Assembly: GCA_035578905.1 (NCBI GenBank)
Contig: JAQJVL010000005.1
Location: 4,904,480-4,968,479, forward strand
DNA from: Stictocephala bisonia
Taxonomy: Eukaryota; Arthropoda; Insecta; Hemiptera; Membracidae
DNA length: 64,000 nt
Direction of reading: 5' to 3'
The position numbers and the translations under genes were made by a program. The stretch's first letter is position 1; each line of letters starts with the position of its first letter. Below the pieces are notes generated by a model. The model did not search any database. It saw only the letters and a program-made list of their open reading frames with translations, and was not told the DNA's origin. Of the stretch, positions 36,370-48,164 are shown piece by piece.

Positions 36370-37205
36370 TAACACCAACAATTTATATAAGCACATACCA
36401 AACATTTTATATAAATTTTAGAGACGTAAAAAATTATATAAAATTTCTACGAAAAGACCATATGACAGTTTTTCAAAATTATTTTGCAAAATGTACTAAT
36501 GAATTAAATAATGTGATCAATTTTACAAAAAAACAATTATTATTCAACATTATTAGAAAACTGTAAATGTGATGTATCTGAGCAGTGGAAGGTAATAAAT
36601 AAATTGACAAGTGGGTTTTCAAAGAAAATAGTTGAGCTAATTGAATTGCCAAACGGCGAAGTTATGCGTGAGCCTTCGTCATCGACAAGATAAACAATCA
36701 CCTTATCACAATCCAGTCTAGCCTTCCAGACGTTGTACACTCCAATACCCTTCCACTTTTACGTACTTACTATCAATATTCATTCCTTATAACTCCTTAT
36801 CAACTTATTATGAAATTAAAGAGTATTGTTAAGCTTTTAAAAAATAAAATATTAACTGGCTCTGACCAAATTAATGTACATTTACTGAAAAATATAATTG
36901 ATGAGATTGCACCAGTTTTAGTTCACTTAATAAACAGTAGTTTTATCAAAGGCATTTTTCCTGAGAGCCTGAAGTTAAGTTCAGTGGTACCTATTTTGAA
37001 GGACAATAACTCTATAAACTAGATAACATAATAACTATCAGCGTGTTATCTGTATTCTCTAAGGGTTTTGAAAAAAACAAATACTAAAAGACTCCATAGT
37101 TATTTATCTAAATTAAATTTTCTTAATCCACGTCAATTCGGTTTTATCAAAGGAAAGTCATCTGAGGATGCGTTATTAGAAGTATCAGAAATCATTTATA
37201 ACAAT
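36370..37205 (+). pseudogene. LINE reverse-transcriptase relic, plus strand
   Basis: Pieces of an RT N-terminal region: TGSDQINVHLLKNIIDE, FIKGIFPESLKLSSVVPI, then in another frame FLNPRQFGFIKGKSSEDALL. Order and spacing match the palm entry of jockey-group RTs, and LINE-A and LINE-B have GFRKxKST at the last point. It stops before the catalytic motifs. Many stops and shifts; a different subfamily from LINE-A and LINE-B. Confidence 0.7.
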
Positions 37206-40200
37206 TTAATTATTCATTAACTTATCATCTGTCATATAGTTCACATTTAATACTAGAATTAACCCTTTATATTATTGAAATCATTATTAATTTTTTATCA
37301 AGTAATTAAAGCTTCTTGTCAATATTGCATTGTGTAATTATTGTTGTATTTTTAACTATAAATGAATATTCCTTTTTGTTTAAAAGTAAATTGAACTATT
37401 TGTCGTAAATACCACAATATCAAAATCTGCTTCCGGGTCACGCCGTGGACAGTGAAATGTGTGTGGTAGGCCTACCGAAAGTTTTAATATTCGTTGTTTT
37501 CCTCGTGTGTGAAGTGTGTTTGTTAAGTTTTAATTAATTTGTGACGCGTCCCACTTGGACTTATTTGTTTTCTTTGTATTATTGTTTTATTTGCATCTTC
37601 CTGAAGATGCCGTCCGTATTCACGGCGAAACATGTAGTTGTTATCACCATCACACGCTGTGAACTGTTTGACGGAAGGTAAAGTAAACCTATTTTAGTCT
37701 ATAGGTCATGTTTCCAAGATGACAAAATCAGGATTTCATTTTTCTGTAACAACTAAAGTGTGACAATATCTGAATTGATTTTGGGCTTGAGTTGGATAAA
37801 AAAAACAAACAATAAAATGGAAATATTTTTATTAATATTTATTATTTTGGTGTACGGTACTAGACTAACAATCATCGCATATCCTTTGTTTTTCCTGTAA
37901 CGTTTTAAGTACAGCTCGCACGTTTTGTTATTGGACCCTCTCCTAACTCTCATTAGTGATTTAAGTTATCACCGTAATACTATATCCTAATTAATCTAAT
38001 GTGTAGCTAAATAAGTGTAAATAATATAAGTTGTTTGACTTTTAGTCATCTTTTTAACCGCAGATGTTAAATATAAGTATGTTTGCCATTCATTTAAATG
38101 TTACTATTAAATTACAATAATTTTTAAACATGTATAGCCTAGATATTACTCCCCACAGTTCTAGAGTTGAAGTGTTTGGTTAGGTCCCTGTTCTTCTACT
38201 TAGGATTAATTTATCTAATTTGAAAGTGTATGATTATCATTAATACGATATATATAATTGTTTCAGTTTGAAACCATACTATTACAGTTCAAAATATGCG
38301 CAAACTCCAAATTTACGTATTATTTTTTAACTATATTATTGTTTATTTGTAATAGTTATTTGTTTATATAGTTTTGTTAGTTCTTGGCATTGTTTGTTCT
38401 GTTCATTCTCAGTTGTGTAAATAAGTCATATTTGAATTGTTATAATTAAAAACACCACAGAGTGCGGCTATAGTTAATTTTGTTATTATTTAGACTGTGG
38501 TTACTTAAAATTAATTATTTCTTGTGTTATTGCTGGTCACACTACTTGTGAAGTGTTACCAGTGTAATTCCAGAGTGTCTTTTCCAGAGAAATTGAAAAT
38601 ATAAATAAATTGCAGTTTATCCATACTTTCACATCTAGTAAAATAATAGTATGAAAAACAGATTTGTTAACTTTAATTATATTCGCCTTAAACATACGTT
38701 TTACAATGGTCTGATTCAATCAATGTTATAAATTGGTATTTTTTAAAGGGGGACATAAAAAAAATTTACAATAATTTTACAACCTGATTAAAATAATGAA
38801 AATTGAATCTAAATAATCATAAGTCTAGTTATATTCTATCGCGATAATATTTCCTAACCAATTGCAATTGACATTGAGATTGTTTTTCTCAAGAAGTAAT
38901 AATAGAGTCACAACTCTTCATGGTTCCGAAAAAAATAAAAACTGACCATTCACCAAACAATGAAATATTTTACAAACAATCATTCAATTACTTGGAACCA
39001 AATAATATGTTAATGTTAGAGACAGTAATAATAAAACATATGTATATAATAAAATTAAAAATAATGCTATTTTAAATTAAATGTCTATACACAGATTGTC
39101 TGAATCAGGCCATAAGATGAAAGCTATTTTTATCTTGTATAGAAGTAAATTAGTGGTTTTGTTATGATTTGTTCTAACCCTATCATGCAATTTGAATCTC
39201 ATTTGGGTTTTATATTTTGCCCAGTATTATTCTATATAAATATCATAGGCCTATTTCAATATTTATTTTGTCAAAGAAATAAATAATGTCACATTTTTTA
39301 ATATTTCACTATAGGCTGTTATATATTCCTGGAATATTTGCAGATTAATTTCATAATTGAAAGGAGAGTCATTGATTGGATTTGAAAACAATTTATTTTT
39401 TAATCAATTACCACATATGAAAAAACTAATGATTGAGTACAACAGTCGATTTAATCACCTAATCGATGGTTAAAATGCAATAAAAAAAGATTTTTCAGAT
39501 GGGCTAAATAATATGAAAATGTTTACTTAAATCAGCAGTAATTATCGCCAGTATTGCCGATAAGTTAGCGGTCTATTCAAGTGTGTCTATTTACAAATAC
39601 ACGGTGTGTTAATCATATAAATCAATATGGTGTTTGAATTTATTCAGTTATAAATATTTCTTTATTCAATATGAATGTCACACTGAGTTTCACTGTATCA
39701 ACAATTGTATCAACACAGTATTCTATTCGAAAGAGATGCAAGCAAATATAAAAACAGCGAACCCGGATAAACGTTGGCCATATGGAAGAACGTAAACAAT
39801 TATCTAAGCAGGACGTTGTTTGTGTGTGGGACCTGAGGAAGGAGAGGGCGGGGCGGCTGTCTGGAGAATGGGAGATTGGGTTAAGAGGAGGGAAGTGAGA
39901 GAGAGAGAGACGGAAGAGCGTGCGAGAGAGAGAGGAAATAGGGCTATGCGCAGCGCAGCGTGGGGCCTCAAAACAGTTTTGGGGCCTCGCCACAACTCTC
40001 CCATATGGATGGAGTATCTCTTTATATAGCAAAATCAATGGTATTACTTATTTTCAAATATTAACACTGTTAAGCAAATAAAATTCAAACTTTATATAAC
40101 AATTAATTCTTATACTTACACCCATTAATTTAAGGAAGTTTTTTTAAAATAAAATCTTCTTAAAACCCTCAGAAATATAAAAATAAAAAGCCACAGTAGT

Positions 40201-40626
40201 ATCTCATTGCTAATGTCACAGTAGCCACATAACCAAAAAAAGCACCCTTATTGCAAGGGTAGTTAATGTTAATAATCTAGTATATTTCTAATCTCAGAAA
40301 TATTTAGTAAATTTAATGTAATTATTTTACATAATATAAACTCCATTGACATGATTTTTCTGAACCTATAATAATTTAAGACAACCTAAAAAACTATATG
40401 CTTATAGGCTACAGTTGACTGTCAAGAAAGTCACATGTTCTTAAAAACTATCATACACTGTGATCCTGATCATAAGTTAGTAGGTAACACCTGAAGACGA
40501 CAGGAGTATTTACCTGTCAAAACATTGGGTTTTTTCCTTAAACACTGGAAGCATTAATGAAAAGTGGCAATTTTAACGCACCAATATTCAGTGTGAAGTT
40601 TTCAACTTATATTCTAAATTTTAGTA
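37206..40626. other. Intron with a possible retroelement tail
   Basis: 37418-37690 is less AT-rich than its flanks and holds a hammerhead-like core at 37601-37636; it may be the 3' end of a Penelope-like element. 39820-40010 is purine-rich (GAGAGAGAGAGACGG) with an accidental open frame on both strands. A second hammerhead-like core lies at 40491-40529. No gene seen. Confidence 0.45.
37601..37636 (+). ncRNA. Hammerhead-like core (stem I not evident)
   Basis: CTGAAGA (37601-37607), an extra T, stem II GCCGT/ACGGC (37609-37613 with 37622-37626), GAAA (37627-37630), stem III AC/GT with a two-base loop, and a candidate cleavage A. The flanks do not pair as stem I, so activity is doubtful. Confidence 0.35.
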
Positions 40627-41454
40627 CAGTGAAAAACTGATTGTCCGTCACCCTATTTTCTGCCAGGTTCTGTTATCCCTCTGTGTCTGGGTTCGTCGCG
40701 CCACATTATGACAGTTGCCGTATGACTCATCGTCTGGAAGACAACAATTCCACCTCCAGTCGTCTAGCCTACATAAACCTAGTTCCAACTGCCTGCCATC
40801 TGTAAGGCCTCGTCTGCCGTCTACCAGATATCAGGTTGTTGGAACAGCTTGCCTGTGTATGCCTGATGTACGGACAGGACATCCAGGGCTGCCTGAACAG
40901 GTCCCGTACAACATGGGGAAAGAGCGGCATTGCAAAGGCCTGTGGTCAGAGATTGAGTTTTAAGCCACGATGCCTACACAGGTCACGGGCCGTTGGAACG
41001 GTCCTATCTGATCATACACAAATGACACACTATCCGTGTACTGCCTGATGTCTATTCGGGCCGCCTGATGTCTTTGAAAACACTGGCCATGGGAACTGAG
41101 CTTTAATATAATACACTGTACTGCAGTTTAATTTTAAGAAATTTGATAATTAATTTTTGTTCTCATTACATAACGTACAAGCTTATGTTTTACATAAAAC
41201 TAGGCCTACTGTAATAAATTTGTAATTGTGACCTGCAGTATATACATTCTGTAACATGTATTTTTTCTAACCTTTTCATTCTCATTTCTTTAATCAATAT
41301 GTATTATACAGCATTTAAATTTAACGTGCATAAGCACTTATAATAATGTTCCAGCTATATAAGTGTGAGTGGGTGAATTCTCTATAGTCCGTATATTCTC
41401 CAATCCGTCATGGCCGCGGTCCTGACCCCTGATGGAAAATGGAGTTTTTTACTG
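40627..41454. mobile_element. Tigger/pogo-type non-autonomous element
   Basis: TA at both borders (40625-40626 and 41455-41456). Ends are CAGTGAAAAACTGATTGTCC and, inverted, CAGTAAAAAACTCCATTTTC. Interior repeats of GTCCGTC and CCTGATGT occur, and the GC content is higher than the flanks. Open frames here have no transposase motifs. Confidence 0.65.
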
Positions 41455-41944
41455 TACTGAACTTCAGATTAAATTTATAATGACACACCTCACAGATAAA
41501 GAGGAACATAACATATTCAGGAAACCATTAGTGTTTATTTGTTGAATTTAGATTATCTTTTGATTCTTGTGTAAAAATTGTATGAATCACATATGGGAGA
41601 ATGGTAAAAAATAATATTTTCTTTTAAATCTCAATAACTTTGTACTGAAATATGCTTTATACACAGTGTTTCACACCACCAGTCTTGTATGATTAGCGGT
41701 CAAACAGCCTACGGTATACCATGCATGACCATATTTTTTTAAATGTTGCTACCTCTACATTTGGTTTCTTTTGATATTATAAAAATGCCCCATACTAAAA
41801 AATTTCATATGGTAAATGGTTTGCTGTTCATCATAAAGGTCATAAAAAAAGAATAACTTTTTTATATGTACAGTTGTTTTCTATATGAAACTGTAACAGA
41901 AGAAACAAAATATTAATGTTTTCAATTTTGTTCTGTTAATTTAT

Positions 41945-42830
41945 TGCAAGAACAATACATGTTAAATGAAAGTAAAAAATGTTTAAAGATGTTTTTCATA
42001 CCTTTTAAATGCAAGCTGTTTTCTAGATAGAGTTGGATCCTTTTGTTGAATCCATGACCAGTAAAACTTCATCATTCAGAACAGCCATTGCATTTTCTGT
42101 TCGCATCTTTATATCCTTTCTAGTTGTTGGTTGGATTTTGTAGACAATGTTTTTTATTTGTCCTCAGAGGTAGTATTATCTCAAGTCAACAAATTTCAGA
42201 TTAGGTGACCAAGGAAGCCAAAGACACTGAACCATCTCTTTCGACATAAGTGTGGAAAGTGATAGTTCAAGGTTTAACGAACACAACATGGCATACCGTA
42301 CCGTTAACGAAGATTTAACGAACATGGCATAGTGGGGAGGCGGTAAATGTTTCTTACAAATTATTTACCACTAAGAGATGTTCCTCGAGAGGTGAAGGAG
42401 AGAGTATAGATTCTCCAAGATGGTATGTCTCCTCACCATGCCATAATTGTTTGTCAAACCTTGAACCATCACTTTCCACACTTATAGATTGGAAGAGGTG
42501 GTCCAGTGTCTTGGTCTCAAAGGTTACCTGATCTAAATTGTGTTGACTTGTGGTACTACATCTGGGGACAGATAAAAGACATTAATCTACAAAATTCTAC
42601 CTACAGCTTGAGAGGATATGCTGATGCAAATACAAAATGCAATTACTGATCTGAGTAGTGAAGAAGTTTTACTTCTTTCTCAACTTTCTTGTTGTTAATG
42701 GATTCAACAACAAGATCCAACTCTGTCTTGCAATGGAAAACAACAGCTTGCTCTTTAAACATCTGTAAGGTATGGAAAACACTTAAATTTCACTTAACAT
42801 TTTTACTTTCATTTACCATGCATTTTGTGT
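41945..42830. mobile_element. Foldback DNA-transposon relic with long arms
   Basis: The left arm (about 41955-42300) and right arm (about 42440-42815) are diverged reverse complements; landmarks are GTTGGATC, GTGGAAAGTGATAGTTCAAG and AAATGTTTAAAGATG. Each arm encodes a fragment of a DDE transposase C-terminus: on the plus strand the right arm reads RGGPVSWSQRLPDLN and WYYIWGQIKD, the shape of mariner-superfamily transposases near their last catalytic acid. The spacer is about 130 bp. Origin is probably an inverted duplication of the 3' half of a transposon. Confidence 0.7.
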
Positions 42831-44635
42831 GGTAGCTGCCATTGCTGGGAGACCACAAATTTGTGACAGTCCAGCTACAAGATTAGCTAGCATAAACAGA
42901 ATCAGTGAGGCAGGTCTTAAATTGCTTGTTATATTGGACTTGCTTTGTGACAGGAGATCACTTTATTATTTCTGTTCATAAATAAGATTAACTTTTCTTT
43001 TTAAATAAATAAATGATAGATGACAACAAACCATATGATATATGGATGAATTTCAGTTAATGTTCAATAATTATTTTGGTGAATATACTAAGAATCAATG
43101 ACCAGAAAATGGAAGTTTTATGTTCCTCACTCCAACTATCATTAAATAATACAAATTTTAATTTTATTTATTGATTTTTTTTCAAAAATTTCTGTCTTGT
43201 TTTAATAAATGATGAGTTTTGTGCATGATGAATTGATAATTTTTCAACTTTTGAAAAGATTTTTTAAATCTACACTATAATTTTAAAAGAATATAGTAGA
43301 GGAAAGGAAGAAGTATTGGTATAAGTCTAATACTATTAAAATTGTAGCAAATTAAATTGTTAATTTTTTTAATGTAACTGGATAATAAGGTTGAGAAATT
43401 CCAGTTGGTATATATAGCCTGAAGAGCCAACAGTGTGTGAAGGCCAACACCAGAAAAAACTTGCCCCTATTTTAAGCTTCAAAATGACATAATTCAGCTT
43501 TGCCCTCATTCCTGTCTTCTATTGATTATTACAGATACAATCTTGGTAAAAGTTTTTTTCTTAAAATAACCACTTTAATAAAACCATATTCTAAATTTTA
43601 AATGTGAAAATTTAACAATAATGTGAATTTTCTTTTCACCTTATATCTGCATAAGCCCTCCAACCCTTGAAAACACAACGTTGTAAGAAATTATTTATTT
43701 AAAAAAAATGCAATTATTATACATTATTTTAATATTTAGTTTAGTGTTTTTGACTATAGAAGTAAATAATGTATGTAAAATAAGATTGTTAGTTACGCAG
43801 TTCATATTGTAATAAAAAACTATGTAAACCAACACGTTGGATAAATACATTCAAAGTAGTGTAATTACAAGAATAAACATACTGTATGAAAATTAATATA
43901 TCCACAGTTCATTTTCAAATTCTGCCTCCATTTATTATATATGGCAAGGGATTATTGTTATTATTGTTTTTTATTTTATTTTTTTTTTTTAATGAATACA
44001 TCCAATTGAGTGTAGAAAAGTGTCGATTGGTTTAGTAAGGCAGCACCTGAGATAGGGAAAACATTTGTTGTTTGGCTTTCAAATAATGTGATCAGTACAT
44101 TGATACCATTAAAACATTAGTTAGTGTATGAAATGATTTCCTAGTACTGCCACTCAGTCATTCATTGGTCAGTGTTATGTTTGTTTCACAGTTCCTTGCA
44201 CTTATTTATATTCTTTACATTTAAAATTATCTACTGATGCCTTGTCGGCCGTCCCCCATTAGAGGAAATGAGTCAGTAAGAACGTTATAAAATGGCTTTT
44301 AACTTCCAATTTCATTTGTAAATTTGTAATCCTTTAGCCCAATTAATAATGAAAATATTAAGCCGTCTTCAGACTTTTTACTAACTCTTATATAATTCAA
44401 TTATTTTCAATAGAACTGAAATCAAAATAGGATTTTTAATGTTTTAATAATTTATTTTTAGTATATAGTAGGACATGAAGTAGCCTTTCATGCAGCCTAG
44501 TAAGGATTAACACACATTATACAACATACTGTATATCACACATTTACGTACTAGATTTATTGGGAGAACAACTTCCACCTTAAAAAAACCTAATCAATTT
44601 TAACTTTTTTTTTTTTTTTTTTCAAAATGGTTAAA
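42831..44635. other. Intron, AT-rich, no gene seen
   Basis: Only A/T runs (43970-43990, 44605-44622) and short open frames. Confidence 0.5.
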
Positions 44636-44637
44636 TA

Positions 44638-45394
44638 CGAGGCATATTCAGAAAGTAAGGACCGTTTCATTGTACTGCCACCACAGCTCTGCAGTTGGTT
44701 TTCGGTGCATACATGCTAGTCATCCTTGTTCACTGGCTCTCAACTGATGCAATTTTGGTTGCTCTATGTTTTATTTTTAGTTTTCTGCGCAAATTTTAAA
44801 TACAATTACTGATCCCGCCGATTGTGAGATCTATGCTGTAATAAGATTTTTGAACACAAGGAATGTGAAACCGGCTGAAATGTATCTTCAAATTTGAGAT
44901 GTTTATGGTGAACACGCCACGAGTGATGGAATGGTGAGAAAGTGGGTTAGAATATTCAATGAAGGTCGAAGATATGTGGATGATGAGGATCTCGGAGGTG
45001 GTTGGCCTTCTCTTTTCACCGATGATCTGGCAAGGAAAACTAATGAAAAAAATCCAATAGAACAGACGTTTCACTATGACAGCGCTTTCAGGTGAATTTA
45101 CACTTGTCCGGTCTTCACCGTAATTATCTCAAATTTAACGATAAATTTCAGCTGGTTTCATGTTCCTTGCATTCAAAAATCTTATTACAGCACGGGTCTT
45201 ACAATTGTCGGGATAAGCAATTGTATTAAGATTTGAAATGTTCACAGAAAACTAAAAATACAACCTAGAGCAACCAAAATGGTGTCAGTTGAGAACCTGT
45301 GAACAATGACAACTAGCGTGTATGCACAGAAAACCGATTGCTTCGATGTGGCAACAGGACAATGAAACGGTACTTACTTTCTGAATATGTCTTG
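44638..45394. mobile_element. Foldback mariner element
   Basis: TA flanks both sides (44636-44637 and 45395-45396). Ends are CGAGGCATATTCAGAAAGTA and, inverted, CAAGACATATTCAGAAAGTA. Nearly the whole 757 bp is an imperfect palindrome with arms of about 330 bp. Each arm starts at the TIR and runs into the 5' part of a mariner transposase gene: the left arm reads DCEIYAVIRFLNTRN, and VRKWVRIFNEGR follows, the N-terminal helix-turn-helix of mariner. No catalytic region remains. Confidence 0.85.
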
Positions 45395-45396
45395 TA

Positions 45397-46025
45397 TCTC
45401 TTCAATTTGAATTGCTGTGTAGTTTTATCTACTGGTTAAAGTTTTACAATTTGATAAGTTGATAAATATTTGATATAAGTAATTGGTCCTTCCTACCTCA
45501 TACTTGGCATTCCATTAACCATAGATCTGCAATACAAGCAAGGTGAATGCCCACAACATCTCCTTATAATGAAAATGAGTATGTTATAAGAGATTTATCT
45601 GATGATGAATCTCAATAATAAGCAAGAATCTTAGTTTATAGTCAGTCAGTATACAAATTTTGAACTACTACTTAACAATAATCTTGTTTGTAATGTTTGA
45701 GAAGTAAAATATCTGTTTTCGTCCGCACAGCTTAGGATTAATTTTAAGGTTTATATACTTTTCTATTTTATCTAAGAACATATTTTCATATAAATGTACT
45801 TACAAGGGAATATTACTTTTTCTTAGTCACCGCAATTTTTTTTCGATTGATAGCTTTAAAATGTTAAAATATATCTAATTTATTCAAAAGTATTTTCGAT
45901 TTAATCGCTTAAATAAACACAACATTCAAACTATTCAAAATAAACAATGCTGGTAAACTAATATTTACATAAATCAAGTAATTAGTAGTATAAGCAGGTT
46001 ATAGTAAAAAGTTTTTTCTCTTTTT
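45397..46025. other. Intron, no gene seen
   Basis: AT-rich sequence without recognisable elements. Confidence 0.5.
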
Positions 46026-46035
46026 TCTTTTACAA

Positions 46036-46187
46036 AAACTTCACTTGCCAGTTGACATGGGCCCACAGACCTGAGCGTCAACTTTATTCAACAAGTGAAG
46101 TACCGACCGTTGGCTCAGTGGGGATTCGAACCTTGGACCTTGCCCTCCGCAGTTCGAAGCCTTAACCACTGAGCCACCACGCCGGTC
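46036..46187 (-). mobile_element. tRNA-derived SINE, copy 2
   Basis: Reverse complement of the SINE at 11977-12136 with about 90% shared bases by eye. It has GGTGGCTCAGTGGTTAAGG (A box), GGTTCGAATCCCC (B box) and GCCCATGTCAACTGGCAAG at the 3' end. This copy has the better preserved promoter boxes. Confidence 0.85.
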
Positions 46188-46674
46188 AATGAATATTTTA
46201 ATTAAATACTCACATGACTAGTAAAATACTGAAATGGTAAAAAAGGTAATTAAATATCAAAATATTCTAACAATGAAAATTATATTTCAAAGCCCTGAAA
46301 ATTATTAAAACATTTACATTACTTGTAAGTAGATCGTAGTCAAATCTATTTACAAATAATAAATTGGCTTCACTACAACAAATAATAGTACATACAAATA
46401 TAGCTAAAATAATTGACAAACATATCAATAACATTCTATAATTAGTTTTTTAATTAGCATAGTACGTTTTCGTAAATATACAGTACAAGTAAACGTCACA
46501 CAACACAAATTTATTACTATATAAGTACAAAATGCACAAATATATGACAATACAAGAACAAAATGCACAAATACTATGGTGATCAATTTCGGTGAACCTC
46601 GCTCACCTTCCTTAGACCAGAGGGATTCACAAAAGATTCTTGAGCGTGGTTCACCGAAATCAATAACCATAGTA

Positions 46675-48009
46675 CGAGGGCTGTTTTTTAAGTAAGGGCC
46701 GTTGTCCTGTACACAGTAGTAGTTCGCATTCCTGCCGTAACGAGCGCACCCCGCCTCCCGGTATTCCTAGTGAACAACTTCATGTCAGTTGCAGCTCTGT
46801 AGCTAACCTGTAAGCATTACTGTGGAACTTTAAAATTTTTAAGGTAATCGAATCGCCCACCGCGTGTGAGATTTGGTCGGTGATTCGATTTTTGACTACA
46901 AGAAACATGTCGGCTGCTGACATTCACCGTCAACTTTGTGAAGTGTATGGTGCCAAGGCAATGAGTGAAGGTAAAGTGTGAAAATGGGTCAGAGATTTTA
47001 AAAATGGCCGAAAAAATGTCCACAATGAAGATCGCTCAGGCCGGCCCTCTCTGATCACGGAAGATTTGGTTGCTGCAGTTGATGCAAAAATTCATGAGGA
47101 CAGACGGTTCACAATAACCATATAACCACTCTCTCTATGAAATTTCCTCAAGTGTCCAGGTCAGAACTGTACAAAATTGTGTCAGAAAAACCTAAACTTT
47201 AAAAAATTGTGCGCAAGCTGGGTACCCAAACTCCTCACTGAGGATCACCAAAAAAAGAGATTTGGACAGCTCTTTGACTTTCTTGACCTGCTACGGCGAG
47301 GAAAGAGACGACATGTTGAGTCAAATTGTCACAGGAGATGAAACTTGGGTATCCCATATCACTCCTGAATCAAAGCAACAGTCCATGGAATGGCGGCACA
47401 CAACATCTCCGGTTAAAATCAAAGCCAATCAAACGCTGTCGTGGTGCAAAGTCATGGCAACTGTGTTCTGGGACAGGCGCAGTGTTTTGCTAGTGGACTT
47501 TATGCCGCAAGGAATGACGATTAACTCAGAAGCCTACTGCGCAATCCTAGCCAGGCTCCGACGCGCCATTCAGAACAAAAGACGCGACATGCTGGCAAAG
47601 GGAATTCTGCTCCTCCATGACAATGCAAGGGCTCATATCGCTGCTCGGACACAGGAAATGATCGACTCTTTTGGCTGGGAAGTTTTGAATCATCCACCGT
47701 ACAGCCCCGACCTTGCTCCGAGCAATTTCCACCTTTTTGGGTACTTGAAAAATCATCTTGGCTGGAAGCGCTACGATGATGACGAAGAAGTCAAGACGGC
47801 CGTTAACTCATGGTTGTCAGAGCAGGCGGCAAATTTCTTTGAAGAGGGGTTTCAAAACTTAGTTTTAAGATATGATAAGTGCCTTAACAAACAAGGCGAC
47901 TACGTAGAAAAATAAAGAATGTAGATTCTGAAAATAAATGAATTATGAAAAAAATAATTGATGTTTATTTAAAAAAATAAAACGGCCCTTACTTAAAAAA
48001 CAATCCTCG
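46675..48009 (+). mobile_element. mariner transposon
   Basis: 1335 bp, the normal mariner size. Ends are CGAGGGCTGTTTTTTAAGTA and, inverted, CGAGGATTGTTTTTTAAGTA. TA is duplicated at 46673-46674 and 48010-48011. Confidence 0.95.
46845..47915 (+). pseudogene. mariner transposase, inactive
   Basis: The N-terminal helix-turn-helix is readable before the long frame (TRNMSAADIHRQLCEVYG, WVRDFKNGRKN), but stops and shifts separate it from the open part (47262-47915, 217 codons). The catalytic part shows VTGDETWVSHITPESK (first Asp), LLHDNARAHIAAR (second Asp) and YSPDLAPSNFHLFGYL. The third acid of the DD34D triad should be the residue after APS; here it is Asn, so even a repaired frame would lack a catalytic residue. 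Confidence 0.92.
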
Positions 48010-48164
48010 TATTTGTGCATTTTGTGCTTATATTGTAATAAATTTGTGTTGTGTGACGTTTACTTGTACTGTATTCTATAATTATAACGCTGAGTTTGGC
48101 TGAAAAATGTATTTTTAAACTTTACAAAATAATGTCAAATTAATATTATATTGTGTTTTTTTAG

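Larger units (their letters stand above)
46489..48073. mobile_element. Penelope-flank palindrome, split by a mariner
   Basis: 46489-46674 and 48010-48073 together form the two inverted flanks of the Penelope-like element at 61459-63372 joined with almost no interior (outer ends TACAGTACAAGTAAACG and CGTTTACTTGTACTGTA). The mariner at 46675-48009 is inserted in the right flank. The hammerhead core in the left flank is mutated (CTAAGGA). Confidence 0.82.

Noticed and set aside
39804..40038. Open frames on both strands in a GAGA-rich patch
   Set aside because: Low-complexity purine/pyrimidine asymmetry keeps frames open; no protein features.
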